64,000 bases of DNA from Celoporthe dispersa (lineage: Eukaryota > Ascomycota > Sordariomycetes > Diaporthales > Cryphonectriaceae): assembly GCA_016584495.1 (NCBI GenBank), contig WAID01000003.1:4340001-4404000 (forward strand). The letters are read 5' to 3'. Positions 22,672-34,959 of this stretch are shown in pieces. The first letter of the stretch is position 1, and each line of letters opens with the position of its first letter. The position numbers were made by a program, and so were the translations under genes. The notes under the pieces were generated by a model, which saw only the letters and a program-made list of their open reading frames with translations, was not told the DNA's origin and searched no databases.

Positions 22672-23614
22672 AGATGCTCATCTCTTGTCATTATGATATG
22701 GGAGGTGAATGCCTGGATCCCGTACGGCAGCAGGTGCACCTGCTACCATGCACGAGCGAGCACGGCTCAGCAGTACACCAAGGCCCACGGAACAGGTTTG
22801 AGGGCGTGGCCAGACCTCCTCCTCCCTCTTGGTGGTTGGTGTGCTGCACGTCGAAATGAGAAACCGGGGTGCAATTTTTAGCAGCCATGTGTCAAGCTTG
22901 CACCGGGGAATGGTCCCCGGGAATGAGAGTTAGTAGCATCCCGGAAGTGCTGCCGCGGACCCTCCGGTTCCCAGTCCTTCGTTCGGGCGGGCCTCTGGGA
23001 GTTTTGAGCCAGCCCGGATGGGGTCCACCCCACGAGGCCTGTTCGCTGAGTTGTCCAGAGCTGCACTGTGCAGTCCCCGCCCTCCGGCGCGCGCGCACAC
23101 ACACATGCACACGCTTGCAGCCATGACTTGACGTCGCGGTGATAAGCAGACCGCCTTTATCGTAAGGTGTCTCTCTCCCTCTCTCTCAGAGCATGGAAAG
23201 GTCAGTTGCAGTGAGGAGGAGGATGGAGGGGGCGTATAATGCGAGAGCCTGCCCTGTCGCAGAGCGTTCCCAACTGCCACGAACGCACTGCTGAAACGCA
23301 GGCCTGGACGGTCTGGAAAAGGGGCGGTGACCCCAGATGCGCGAGATCCAATCTTGACGTGTAGAGAAGGTATTCTTTTTTTCTTTTTTTTGGTCTTGTC
23401 CCAGCTTCATTCATGGAGACGAGGAGGTCAAGCTGCGCGACCTGGCGTGTCGTTGGATGCGGAAACGAGTCGTCACACCACCTGGCAAGGAATCAAGGAG
23501 GGGGAGTCAAGGGCTTGCTGGGATTCAAATCCGTTCATGACAAGACAACCCACAGGATTCTCTAAGAGTAAGGAGAAGGGGGCGATCAAGTCTTGCAGCT
23601 CGCTTGTGTGAGGC

Positions 23615-23646
<32 letters not shown>

Positions 23647-26018
23647 TTCTCTCTGTCTCCCACGGGCCAGCTTGCAGTGAGTGCGAGATGCTCCTTGATG
23701 ACCCGCAGAGCCATCAGCTATGCGATCGATGATATTGCCGGGAGATTTCGTGACCGCTCAGAGACCAGTCCGTGGTCAGACGCGACCCCTCCAAACAGCG
23801 GTGGCTTGGGCAATTTGCAATCCACAGCAGATGCCGCGTCGCTTGTTCCCACAAGTCGCAAAAAATGGAGACAAGAGATCCACACTCTGGCAGCCCTGCC
23901 AGGAAGCGGGCCTGGCGGGTCAAAGCCGCCCTTAATTTGACGGGCCTCCCGGGGAATTCAGGCACGCGTGCTGATTCTTTCCCAGCGGCGGCACGCCTCC
24001 TCCTCCTCCCCCTCCAGTGGGAGACGGTACGCCACTGGGAGGTCAGTGCGGATGCCGTTGGGCGGCCAAGAGGGAGAAGTAAAGACAGCGCCAGTGACGT
24101 GCTGACACGAGAACCTGGGTGTAACTTGTCTGAGCACGGCAGAGTCGCGCTGAATCGACAAGCCGGCCACTACCACCACAGCAGGGATTCAAGGGCACCG
24201 AGGGCCCAGGAGGCCGCTACGGAAGCATGAGCCTGGTCTTCCAGAAGACGTGGTTTGCTGCGGCGGACCAGGAACCAGAAAATTTTTTCCAATGGCGGGT
24301 GTTAGATTCATCAAAGTTCATGCTCACTGTCCCCCCCTCCCTCTCTCCATACCGTGCTGACCGTCAAATCGGTCGGTCATAAGCGAGCGATCCGGGTTTC
24401 TTTCGTGATGCAGAAGGATGAGATCCACACTGCGCCCACCCCCCTCCCCCTCCCTCTCTCTCTCCCAGAACAAGAAGCTCCAAGCAGAGCAGGCCAGACA
24501 GACGGTGAATGTTGTTCCATGGCCCCAGCCAGCGAGGTCGACCCCGCGGGCGGGCGAATGCACACGTGTGAGCTGCTGGGCACTCTAGCGATCCGAGACC
24601 GAGGGGTAAGCCTCCGGGTGGTGCAGCGGCGGTGTCCTGGAGCCAGCCAGCCCCTCCTCGTGCGGTCTGCTTTACCTCGTCTGCCCCGCATGACGAATGA
24701 CTGGCAGGCAGGCGTCGTCCGCATGCTCCCTTTAACTGCACTGCTGCCCAGGTCGTCGGTTTGTTCTCAAGGGGCTTCATGGCCACCAGCGTCAGACGTG
24801 GTCACCTTGGCATCTCACCGACCGTACAGGACAGAAGTAGTGAGGTGTGCATTGAGGGGGAGGACTGCCAATGATTGGATCAGGGAGGCTGGAATGCAGA
24901 CGGCAACCAGCCTCACTTCTACGCCGGCCCAGTGATTTTTTGTCGTCTTCTTTTTTCCTCCTCTTTTTCCTTTTTCCAGGTGGAGGTTGCAGGTCAGCCG
25001 GCGTCCCAGGCAATCGAATGACGGGACGGCCATCCCTTTGCGCGCCTTGGGATGGCGCTAGGCCGCTATTTCAGGACACCAGGGTTGCTTTTCTGTTCTC
25101 AAAGACGCGAGAGACCGAGGCGTGCCAGGACGTGGGGCTACCCTCACGGCTGATTGGGGGTCGACAGGCCCCAGCGGGTGAGGGTGGTGCACAAGGGTGA
25201 ATGTGACTGCCCTGGCCACCGGGAGAGGGTAGGAGGAGGGGGAGAAGGAGGAGGGGGAGAGGGGGAGGGGACACATGCCTGGGGCCGCCATTCCAGCCTG
25301 CACCGGCGCAACGTGGCCCCTTTGTCTAGAGCTCATCCTGTCCGCGGTGCCGTCATCACGAGGACACCTGCCCTCGCTGGCTGACCACTGGCTGAGCGAG
25401 CCGAGCTGCTCGAAAGAAACAGACTGACCGCCCTTGGGGAAGAGACAGGCACTCTTGCGTGTAGAAATCCACTTTTTCGTGGCTGCTGGTCGGCCCAGAA
25501 CCCCAAGTTGGAATGCAGCTGGGCTCTCGTGCCGCTGGGGCCATATCCAAAGTCGTCCGCCGCCTGGCTGCCCCCGAGGACACGAGAGCCTCCTTGGCGA
25601 GTTTCGATGGCAGAGGCCACAGGAGATTGACCTCTCAACAGTCAGATCATCTCACATCAGTCCGAGGTCAAGATCAGGTCTGGATCCGTATACCACCACC
25701 AGGGAGAAGATCTCGTAGTGATGATGTGCAGGCCTGTGGTGGCCCCATAATTCCGCCGGCGGAGAGAGGGGGGAGGGAGGGGAGGGGGAAGGGACAGCAT
25801 CAGATGCCAAAAAAAAAAAAAGTTGGCTCTGACCCGCGTCTGTGTTGCCGGGTGTCTTTTGTCCAACCATTATCCACCACCAGACCCGGGATCGAGGACT
25901 CCCTGCACTGTGCCCGTACGACGACGTGTCTCGTGTGCCCTCGGGCTGTGAGGAGCGCTGTTTAAACACACTGGACTAGATCGTCGTGGGGGTGGGGCAA
26001 CTTAGGAGGGAGGTTGGG

Positions 26019-26020
<2 letters not shown>

Positions 26021-26068
<48 letters not shown>
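26021..26068. repeat. (AC)24 microsatellite
   Basis: Forty-eight bases of perfect AC dinucleotide followed by a short C run and (TC)n. It is the longest dinucleotide array in the window and lies about 1.3 kb upstream of the transcription-factor start. Confidence 0.95.
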
Positions 26069-26070
<2 letters not shown>

Positions 26071-27359
26071 CCTCTCTCTCTCTCTTTCTCCATCTCTCAG
26101 CTGTATGGTAGGTACTTTATCCATCCTCTCTTGAGAAGACATGAGACTCTGGGTCCTGGCCGACCAGGCTCAAATGGTGGTCTTGTGTGTATGAGACCAA
26201 AACCCAAAACCCAAACAAAAAGAAAACAAAAAGTAAAAAAGAAAAGAAGAGAAGTCTGCGTGCCTGGGTAAGAAAAAGCAACACGCGATGAAATGAGCTG
26301 GTTTGTTGTAGAGTAAGAAGAGAAAGAGGAGGGGGCCAGCAGGGGAGGGGGGGAGGCACCCACCGTGTGTGGTGTGCTCACTGTATGGTACACCATGCAA
26401 GTAAGAGAGCGTGCTGCTATAGTTGTCGTGTGTGCTGTGGTGAGTATGGTAGGAGCGCCTGCGCAGCTGGAAGCCTACTGCTGCAGCAGAGTACAACGGT
26501 GGCATCCTTGTGGGTCTGGTGAGGTTTAGGCCATTCCACCCCTCCGGAGCTTGGAAGAAGTGACCCCACTCCCTGCTGCAGGTGGGATGCGCGTGTCCCC
26601 TCTACCTGGGGCTGGCTGGGGGCCCGCGCACGGCGGCAGGTAGCCTGTACCGCGCCGTCCCAAGGCCAATCTTACAGCCAATGTGCGCTAGACACTTTCT
26701 GGGGCCACCTCTCCCCCTCCCACAAACCCCCCCCTCGCCCCTCCAAAGAGACAAGGGCCACCCAAATTTCGGCCCTCCCTTTTTCTCTGCGACTCCCGCC
26801 GCGAAGAGAATCCAACCCCTCCTCTCCTCCTCCCGTTCATCACCCAACTCCGCATCTACTGCGATCACTTTTTTTTTCTTCCTCCCCCCCAGACCACCAC
26901 CACCACCACACATCACCACCTGCACAGCCTGCATCGACCTCGAGTCCTGACACACACACACACACACACACGTCCCTCGTCCCGGAGCAGGACCATCCCT
27001 TCACTTCCAGTACATCGATTTGGCCGCTGCTGCCATCTTATCCCCTTTACCCAACCACAGGTCTTGTCCATGACCCGTATACCGACCCAGATGAACCACA
27101 TCGCCCCTCAGAGTCAAGTCGACACACTTTAAATCCCACGGGAGCGCGTGCGAGCGAGGAGCCAGGCGATTCTCAATATCGTTCTGTGAGGGTGTCAATT
27201 CAAGAAGTTTCCGAGTGCCGACCATCGTTGCCAACCGTCGCCGTCAATCCACCGCGTCGTCGTCCGTCCGTCCTGCCGTGACTGGAACCCCCCCCTCCCG
27301 TTCCCGTTTCGCAACCCTTCGTTCGACTTCTGCCCCAACGCGACAGACCGTCTTCCAAC

Positions 27360-29963
27360 ATGCCTGGCGCAGCTGTTTCCGCTGTGCCCGTGCCCGCCAC
27401 CGCGTCTCCAACGCCGGCCTCGCGAAAGACCTCACTCGCACCAGAGAGGAAGTACAAGTGCCAGTACTGCTCCCGTGCCTTCAGCAGGAGCGAGCACCGA
27501 AGCAGACATGAGCGCTCTCGTACGTGAACCCCTCCTCTTCTACTTTTTTTTCCCCTTGTTCTGTTGCACAAGCCGCGGTAGCAGATAATTTTCGCGTGTG
27601 GCTGTAAGCTGACCTGGGCACCCATGCGCAGACACGAAGGAGCGGCCGTTCAAGTGCATGAAGTGCAGGAGCACGTTCGTGCGCCGCGATCTACTCCTGC
27701 GACACGACCGAACCGTTCACGCCAAGGATGGAGGTATCCCTCTTCACAGCGATGGCAAGCGCCGTGGTGGCCCCAAGCCCAAGGCGGTTGCCGCCGCTGC
27801 CAAACCTGAACTGGGTCTCGACGACTCTGCTCTGGAGCACATGGGTGGTGGTGCCGACGGCGGCTTCGACGTCGAGACTGCGGCCATGCTTGTTGCTGAT
27901 CTCCACCACAAGGCTACTGCTGTCATGCACGGCAGCAGCGGATCCTTCGAGGCTGGCCAGGTCCCGTTCGCCCAGAACAGCGACGCCATCATGGACCCTC
28001 CGACCGTGACCTACCCGAACGGTGCGATCGGCCTTCCTACCCAGTGGGACGCATTCCACGGCGAGCACAAGAACTCCGCGCTCGCCTCGGCCAGCGGATC
28101 GTTTGCTTCCCAGCACTCGCTTGCCACCAGCGCCAGCACCATCCAGCCCCAGTCCAGCCCCATGTTCTCCCGACAGGCCAACGGTCATGACTCCATGACC
28201 TCGCAGTCGCTCGCCAGCTCGGCCCAGGCCTCTGCCGCCGGCACGCCCAGCTCGCAGGGTGCTCACGGCCACGGCGATACCCGTCAGACGTCGGCCGGGT
28301 TCAAGGCTCCCCAGCTGAAGAGCGATGAGGAGCGCAGCATGATCCAGGAGAACATCCGCAGCAATGATGCCGAGCGTGCCATCCCGGACGGCTTCCGCCT
28401 GCCCAACCTGGCCTGCCTCAACCGGTATCTCTCGACCTACTTTGGCATGTTCCACCATCACCTGCCGTTCCTCCACCCGGCTTCGTTCGAGCCCACCAAG
28501 GTCTCGCCTGCTCTGCTCCTGACTGTCCTGTCCATCGGTGCGCTCTACGCCTTCGACCAGGAGCAGGCCTACATGCTGCACGTCGGCAGCAAGATCCTGG
28601 TCAACCAGTTCCTCCAGAACAAGGAGAACTTCAGCTCCCGCAAGTGTCCGCTGTGGGCCATGCAGGGCTCCCTGCTGAACATGATCTTCGCGAGCTGGAG
28701 TGGTGACCCCAAGGGCCTGGAGTGGGCCTGCTCGATCAAGAGCCTGCTGGCGAACATGGTCGCCGGGAACCGCTACGAGCTGAAGCTGAGACAGGAGGCC
28801 CGCGAGGGTCGCCTGCCGACGCGTGCCGAGTGGGTCGAAGATGAGGGCTGCAGGCGCACGTACTACGCAGTCTACATCTTCTTCGGCCTCCTGACCCTGT
28901 CCTTCAACCACACGCCGGCCATCAGTTTCAACGAGTTCGAGGACCTCCACCTGCCCTCGACGGAGGCTCTCTGGAACGCGACGGTGGCCGACGACGCGGC
29001 CTGGCAGGAACAGCTGGGCGCCTCGGCGGGCATGACGTTCATGGAGGCGCACGAGAAGCTGTTCCAGGGCGAAGCGCTCAAGTACAGCGCCTTCGCCACC
29101 CGTGTGATGATCAACGCCCTCTTCCTCGAGGTCTGGTACCACAAGCGCAGCCCCGAGGCCCTGCAGGACGTGGTGACGGAGTACAAGCTCAGGCTCGCCC
29201 TCGAGACGTGGGAGAGATCCCTGGACCTCTGCGAGCCCGAGGCTGCTACCGTGCCCATCATCTCGCCCCACAAGGGCCACCCGCTGATCTTCAATGCTAC
29301 GGCCATGTTCCGCAGCGCCCGAGCTCGACTCGAAGTCGACCTCAAGACCGTCCAGGAAGCTCTTCGTTACCATGATTCGTACGAAGTCGCTGCGGCGATG
29401 TCAGGCGCGCGGGACCGGGTCAAGCGCTCTTCAGAGATGATCAAGGTCATCCAGGAGTGCTACGACTGCATCGAGACCGCGGTGGTCCAGGGCGTCCGCT
29501 GGGTTGCCCGCACCTCTCCGACCAACTGGAGCATCGAGCACCCCCTCTGCGGCATGGATCTCATGATCATCCTCAGCCTCTGGCTCTACCGTCTGGAACA
29601 TGACGAGGAGCCGGCCACCGATGAGGAGATGATCATGTACAACAAGATCCGGAAGCTGTTCGAGAAGGACCTGGAGCAGCACTACATCTCCCAGCTGGGC
29701 TCGATCGTGGCCCGCCTGTGGGGCTCCATGCTCGACGAGGTGGTCGTCTGGGGGTAAGTGCCCGAGTTTTTCATCTCACCCCGCTGCACCGATCTGTAAT
29801 GTGTGGCCGCTAACCGTATCGCAGAATGACCCGGCTGATGGGCGAGTCCTTCCGTCTCCACGCGCAGGCCCTCTGCGGCTATGTCGATGACATTGAGATG
29901 TCGTCCAATGTCTCGACGCCGTCCATGACCTCGCAGGGAGCTGACGCAGACAGCGTGTACTGA
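27360..29963 (+). CDS. C2H2 zinc-finger transcription factor with fungal-specific transcription factor domain
   Basis: Probable nuclear DNA-binding regulator; targets unknown. Exons are 27360-27519, 27632-29753 and 29825-29963, giving 806 residues with no indel. Finger 1 uses C34, C37, H50 and H54 and finger 2 uses C62, C65, H78 and H83. The first intron interrupts a codon between the fingers, in the linker HTKERPFKC. A Ser/Ala/Gln-rich, probably disordered stretch covers about 110-300. The C-terminal half (about 340-760) has the fungal_trans type helical core: LNRYLSTYFGMFHHHLPFLH, then SIGALYAFDQEQAYMLH and GCRRTYYAVYIFFGLL. The pairing of two C2H2 fingers with this domain, without a Zn2Cys6 cluster, is a known but minor fungal class. 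A very long upstream region may serve it. The next gene on the same strand is GH16. Confidence 0.92.
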
Positions 29964-31933
29964 TTCCCGACGATCACCCCCCGCAAGACCTTTCATGTCT
30001 CCCACATCTTCTTCCCCCGTGGGGGGAGGGGTTGAGGCGACTCTCCTTGGCATATCTAGTCTTATGTCTTTCTACTGCTTTGATTTCATCGTCTGGCGCG
30101 GCGGCGAAGGGTTTCCTGTCCTCGAATCTTTCCGATTTCCTTTTATTATCTTTTTTTTTCTTCTTCGTTTTTAGTCTTAACATGTTTACGAAGGGTCACT
30201 GGTAATAACCAAGGATGGGGCAGGTTTGGTTAAAAAAAGCCCGGTCGGTCATGCTTTTTTGGTCCTTTCACATGGTTTGGAAAGGTCGAGGTTGAGAGGG
30301 CTGAAGCATGCTTCTGGCGGGCAACCTAATATCTGCAGCACGGATGGATTCGTTGGCTGGCCCCAATGGGGGGGATTAGGATGACTCTTTTTCTCCTTGT
30401 CCTTTTTTCGCTACGGCGACCCTACCGTCTACTTTTAATCCTCCGTGTCTTGAGAGCTTTTGGTTTCTTGTTTTTTTTTTGTTTTTTTGGACTGTTATTT
30501 TGTCTCTTCGTCGCTGGCTGTTTGCTTTTTTTCCCCCTTTGTTTTTTTTCCTCTTTCCTCTTTTTTCTCCGTCTCCTTTTTCTGATACCTTGTTCGATAC
30601 TTGTGCGCTGTTTGGTTTGCCGTTTCCTCGTTCTTCATCTCTTATGTCTGCTTGCTGCGGTGTACTAGACGTGGAAACATGGACATGCTGGAGGGGCGGT
30701 AGGAACGGGTTTTGCGTCGGGGCCAGAATTAATGCAATAACGAGGTTCGCGACGAGATTGTTTTGTTATTTTTTCTTTATTTTCTTTTTTTGTTGTTGTT
30801 TCTTGTTTTATTGTTATTGTTGTCCTTGTTCTCTCCCTTTTCATTAATGATGGTCGACTTTTTCTCTCGAGTCTCGGGGGTATTTCGAGGTGTACAGGAG
30901 CATTTTTTTTCTCAGTCTAGCGTTCAAGCAACGTCTCTCTTCTCTCCATAAACATGCACGCGATGATCCATGGGCGAATGACACGAACATGTATGCCAAC
31001 TGTAGAACAAACACCTACAGCCGTCTTTCTAGCTGGCTCGGTTGGGACCAGTCTGGGCGACTCTGGCTGGCTGGTTAGCCCTGGAAGAGGCCGGCCGTCA
31101 CAGTCCAGCCATGGTATTTATGCAAGACGCATAGAGAGAGGTCTTAAGGACAGGGATGTCGCCGAGATACCATCATCACCTTTGGAAGGTGACTGATCAG
31201 GTGCACCACTGGAGGGGAGGAGATCATGTCCCCCCCCACCATGGAGCGCCACAGCGGTCAATACTCTCTGTATACACATCGCTTTGTTCTTTATTCTTGT
31301 TTTTTTTTTAATTTAAATATTCTCCTTCGGGCACTGTCCTTGTGTAACTCGAACGGAATCCCGTCTCCTCTTCCCCCTTCCTTGCTTTTTGCCATTGGCG
31401 CCAGCCCGCGTCCTGGTTCCCGGGAATACATTGTCTTGCCCTTGCAGAATGCAATGGTGCCTTTTTTCTTTTTTTTCCCTTCCCCTTCCCTTACTAGGAT
31501 CTCGAACCATGTCTCTCCCAGCCAGCCAACCAATTGATGAGAGATGGATACGAGGGAGGAGTTTGCCTCCTCCCGTGGAAGCGCCGTCCCAAGACTACCT
31601 CCGCTTTCTATCTGCAGCAGAGCATGAACTCCTGTTTTGTTTTTTCTTTTTGACCTGATAGTGGACCGCTTTCGGCCTGTGTCACTGGGGCGACTCGGTG
31701 ATTCACACTCGGTCGCTTATCACTAATATTGACTGGCTTCTTGGGAGGTTTTGTCCCAGCAACTTGTTGCTGCGTGTCGCGTGACACTCTTGCGCCGTCC
31801 TGTGCAATCGCTGATATCGCCTGCGACACCTCGCGGAGACCAGCATCTCTTTCACTCTACGCATCCAGCGCAGACAGAAACAACCACTAGCCTTTCACCT
31901 TTCCACGTACCATACTCGATATCGAGAAGCGCC
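29964..31933. other. Intergenic region downstream of the transcription factor and upstream of GH16
   Basis: About 2 kb with no supportable gene. The segment 30450-30850 is strikingly T-rich on the + strand (TTTTTT/TTC blocks) and could be the distal 3'UTR or a nucleosome-poor spacer. The GH16 promoter occupies the right end. Confidence 0.5.
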
Positions 31934-33222
31934 ATGGCGCGCCGACACACCGGCCTCGAGATGGCCACCACGAGGAGCAAGAACCACCACGGCCTCCTCT
32001 CGAGGTTCACAACACTGACCCTGCTCCTGGCCACGGGTGGGCGCCCCGCCCGCGCCGACTGCGAGTGCGGCTACCGCCTCACGACCCCGCCGACCAACAG
32101 CACCAACGCGACGAGGCAGTACGTCGTGACGGACCTGATCGAGACCAACTTTGTCAACATCAGCAACATCGCCAAGAACACGGACTGGGTGCGCCAGAAC
32201 TGGAGCGAGGACGCCACCATCGCCCGCGGCAGGTACGGCGAGATGATGAACGTCGACAACGCGGTGTCGTCGGAGGGGGACGGCCTGCAGATCACGGTCC
32301 TGGGCGGGTCGGAGACGGACGGGGATGTCGAGGGGGCGGAGGTCGACAGCGCGCGGCTGGACGTTTCGTATGGCACGTTCAGGAGCAGCATGAAGCTCAC
32401 CGGGGTTGCTGGGACGGTGTCGGCTTTCTTCTGGGTGAGTCCGTGGGAAGGGATAGGACGGGTCCTCTCCTGGACGCATCACCCCCCACCCCCTTGTCAC
32501 GGCGGCGAGACGACAGCGGGTGACAACGGCATGCTCGTGCTGACGCCTCCTCACAGTACTACAACGACACGCAGGAGATCGACATGGAGTTCCTCTCCAG
32601 GCAGTTCCAGACCTCCAACTCCAGCTACCCGATCAACCTCGTGCTGCAGTCCGACGCCTCAGCCCAGGCAGGCTACAGCGCCGCGCACACAAACACGTAC
32701 CAGGTCATCTACCTCCCCTTCGACCCGCGGTCTGCCTTCCACGAGTACCGCATCGACTGGGTGCCCGGCCGCGTCCTCTTCTACGCAGACGGCACCGTGC
32801 TCGCCGAGATGGACGACCCTTCGGCCGTGCCCACGCACGCAGGCCACCTCGCCGTCAGCCAGTGGAGCAACGGCAACCCGGAGTGGTCTGGTGGGCCCCC
32901 CGCCAGCGACTCCGTGCTCGAGGTCGGCTACGTCAAGGCCTACTTCAACAGCAGCGATGCCAGCCGGCAGAGGGATTTTGCGGCGCGGTGTGCCGACCCG
33001 AGCTCGGCGGGCGCCGTGTGCGACATACCGGATGTCACCGCCACGAACTCGTCGGCTGCAGGGTGGTTCTTCTCCGGGCAGAAGAACATGACGGCGAACC
33101 AGACGGTGTCGTCGGACAGCGGCATCAAGGGCGCTGCAGCTGCCGGCGTGAGGGTGGGCGGCTGGAGCTGGGTGCTGATGGGGGCCTCGCTCGCGGGTGC
33201 GGGCTGGATGCTCGGTCTCTGA
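31934..33222 (+). CDS. Secreted glycoside hydrolase family 16 protein, probably GPI-anchored
   Basis: Predicted beta-glucan-active hydrolase or transglycosylase at the cell surface. Exons are 31934-32434 and 32557-33222, joined in phase (TGG/TAC) by a 122 bp intron with GTGAGT and CACAG, giving 388 residues. The ATG has a good GCCATGG context. A hydrophobic segment (LTLLLATGG) after a basic N-terminus ending near ARADC looks like a long signal peptide. The catalytic GH16 ExDxE motif is present as QEIDMEF, with YGTFRSSMKL and YRIDWVPGRVLFYADG around it. Several N-x-S/T sites suggest glycosylation. The Ser/Asn-rich tail ends in WSWVLMGASLAGAGWMLGL, a typical GPI-anchor hydrophobic tail. I cannot assign it to the Crh subfamily with certainty. 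The frame is intact. Confidence 0.9.
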
Positions 33223-34924
33223 GGGCGGGGGGCTGTCGGGAGACGTCAGGTGCGGGCGAGACTTTTGATCTCACAAGGGAGGCTGCCTCTATGCCGGTGG
33301 AGATATGTCCGTGGGAAGAGGAGGGGGCGGGGGGCGGCTTTGGATGGGCTTTGAGGTCCCGGCGTTTGGTTCAGGAGCTGGCGTTCATAAGTCCCTTGGC
33401 CGCTGATGAAGGAAACAGGCCCATACGGCACAGCAGGGGATGTCTCGGAACTCAAGGTGATTCACCTTTTCCCTCTCGCATAGACATCATTGAGGGGAAC
33501 AGACTACAAGCACAGACTATCCAGGGCATCACCGTATGCCTGCTAACAATTCAGTGCTGATGTTCATTCTTCCCTGCATACCTCTCTCTCTCTCTCTCTC
33601 TCTCCCCCTCTCTCTCTCGCGTCTCTATGACCTCTCGTGATACGCAGAGAAGGGAAACAACCATAACAGGCAGTGACTCACACACAGACACACACACACA
33701 TACAGAGAGAGAGAGAGAAAGGGCCGACGGGTAGTATCGCCGGGAAGCACTGGGTCGAGAGTATAACCGAAGACGGAGCCGACCAAGCACTGATTTCCAC
33801 CGACTCACAAGACAACATACTCTCGGGGGCAACGTGTGATGTGACCAAGGGCACACCTCCGTCTCGTTAGGCTCAGGTGTATCCACCCTCCTTCTAGTGC
33901 CCGACCGAGGCTCGATTGGTACACATGGGAAGAGATGTCGGCTGTTTCGATGTGCTTACTGATGAGATAGGCATGTCGCCAAGGAGAGAGAGAACGCCCG
34001 AGTTTGTTCACGCACTGCATCGGAAACAGATCTACTCTGGGGTCCAGCTCCTCCGTGGCCGCATCAGTCTTCCCCTGCGTTGTCGTCGCTGCCAAAGAGA
34101 TAGACCGAGGATAGCACGACAGAGGGTAAAAAGGAGTGTGGGGGGTTTTTTTCCCTCCCTTTCTTTTAATCTTGAAATAGGGTTAATTCGATCCTTTCTT
34201 TTTTTTTTTTCTTCTTCTTTCTTTCCTCAGCTAGTCGGAATCAACCCCCCCGAGGCATGTCTCCATCTACCGGCATATGCGCAATCCCTGAAGCATGCAG
34301 GCACCGGATGAACATGTCAAGAGGACGTCGGACTATTCACATGCCCGGCGCAAAGACGTGGCGGCCCTCGAGGGCAATTCTCGCGCCGGAGGGAAGGGAG
34401 GGCGAGGCGGAGATGGGAGATCTCGTGGTCTATCTGGACTGCTCCCATGCCCGCCCTCCCTGACGGGCGAGCAGACAGGACCGGTTCCCCATCTCATCCT
34501 GGTCTGCCCAGCGCGCCCTCCTGCGTTCCGAGAGCTGATGATATCCTCTGGTCCACCGGACCGCGCCGCAGCCTGGCGGCTCGATGGCCCTCCTCTCTTC
34601 ACCCTGCGGCCCCCAGGATCCCAGTACCCAGGATCTGGGAACGGGCGGCACACGGGTCACTGTCACGCAGACGGAGACAAGAGACGCTGTTGGCTGGTTC
34701 GGGGTAAAGTGAGCATCGATGGCTCCAGCATGAAGGGTTTTCACAGCCATGAAGGAGACCTGAGTCGGTCCGAAGGATCTGCTGCCTGCCACACATACGC
34801 ATGCCGGATGACGGACAGTTAGTTAAATTTCTGGGGCATGCCCAGGATGATGAGGCACCTTTCCCTCGCCCCCCCCCCCCTCTCGCCCCCGGGCTCTTCC
34901 ACCCAGGCCCTGTCGCGGCTCCTT

Positions 34925-34959
<35 letters not shown>

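Larger units (their letters stand above)
15433..27359. other. Gene-free region of about 11.9 kb between the RasGEF and transcription-factor genes
   Basis: Both flanking genes are transcribed outwards, so this region contains two promoters. I examined the long open frames on both strands; all follow low-complexity or GC-rich composition and none shows a recognisable family, intron pattern or conserved motif. The sequence is not AT-rich and shows no obvious transposon or repeat-induced point mutation signature. It is dense in microsatellites: GA/TG at 16208-16244, CT at 16671-16692, T19 at 17569-17587, GA at 18142-18163, T22 at 18378-18399, CT at 18798-18845, GT and AC near 19254-19339, AC/ACGC at 20317-20352, GA at 21902-21931 and 22647-22671, CT at 23615-23640, and (AC)24 at 26021-26068. 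The segment from about 26.7 kb is probably leader and promoter of the transcription factor. Confidence 0.6.

Noticed and set aside
23515..23535. GGATTCAAATCC resembling a tRNA T-arm
   Set aside because: The base before TTC is A not G, and no matching D-arm, anticodon arm or acceptor stem is found around it.
26021..26068. Regular AC array as a possible CRISPR-like or telomeric repeat
   Set aside because: It is a plain dinucleotide microsatellite with no spacers and not the fungal TTAGGG telomere unit.
15433..27359. Degenerate transposon or repeat-mutated relic in the long gene-free interval
   Set aside because: No AT enrichment, no terminal repeats, and no transposase or reverse-transcriptase remnants that I can recognise.
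27691..29373. 560-residue open frame antisense to the transcription factor
   Set aside because: It mirrors the codon bias of the sense gene, starts and ends without splice or family signals, and the sense protein is clearly conserved.
33674..33680. TGACTCA (Gcn4/CPC-1 consensus)
   Set aside because: It lies about 450 bp downstream of the GH16 stop and far from any start; a single 7-mer is expected by chance.
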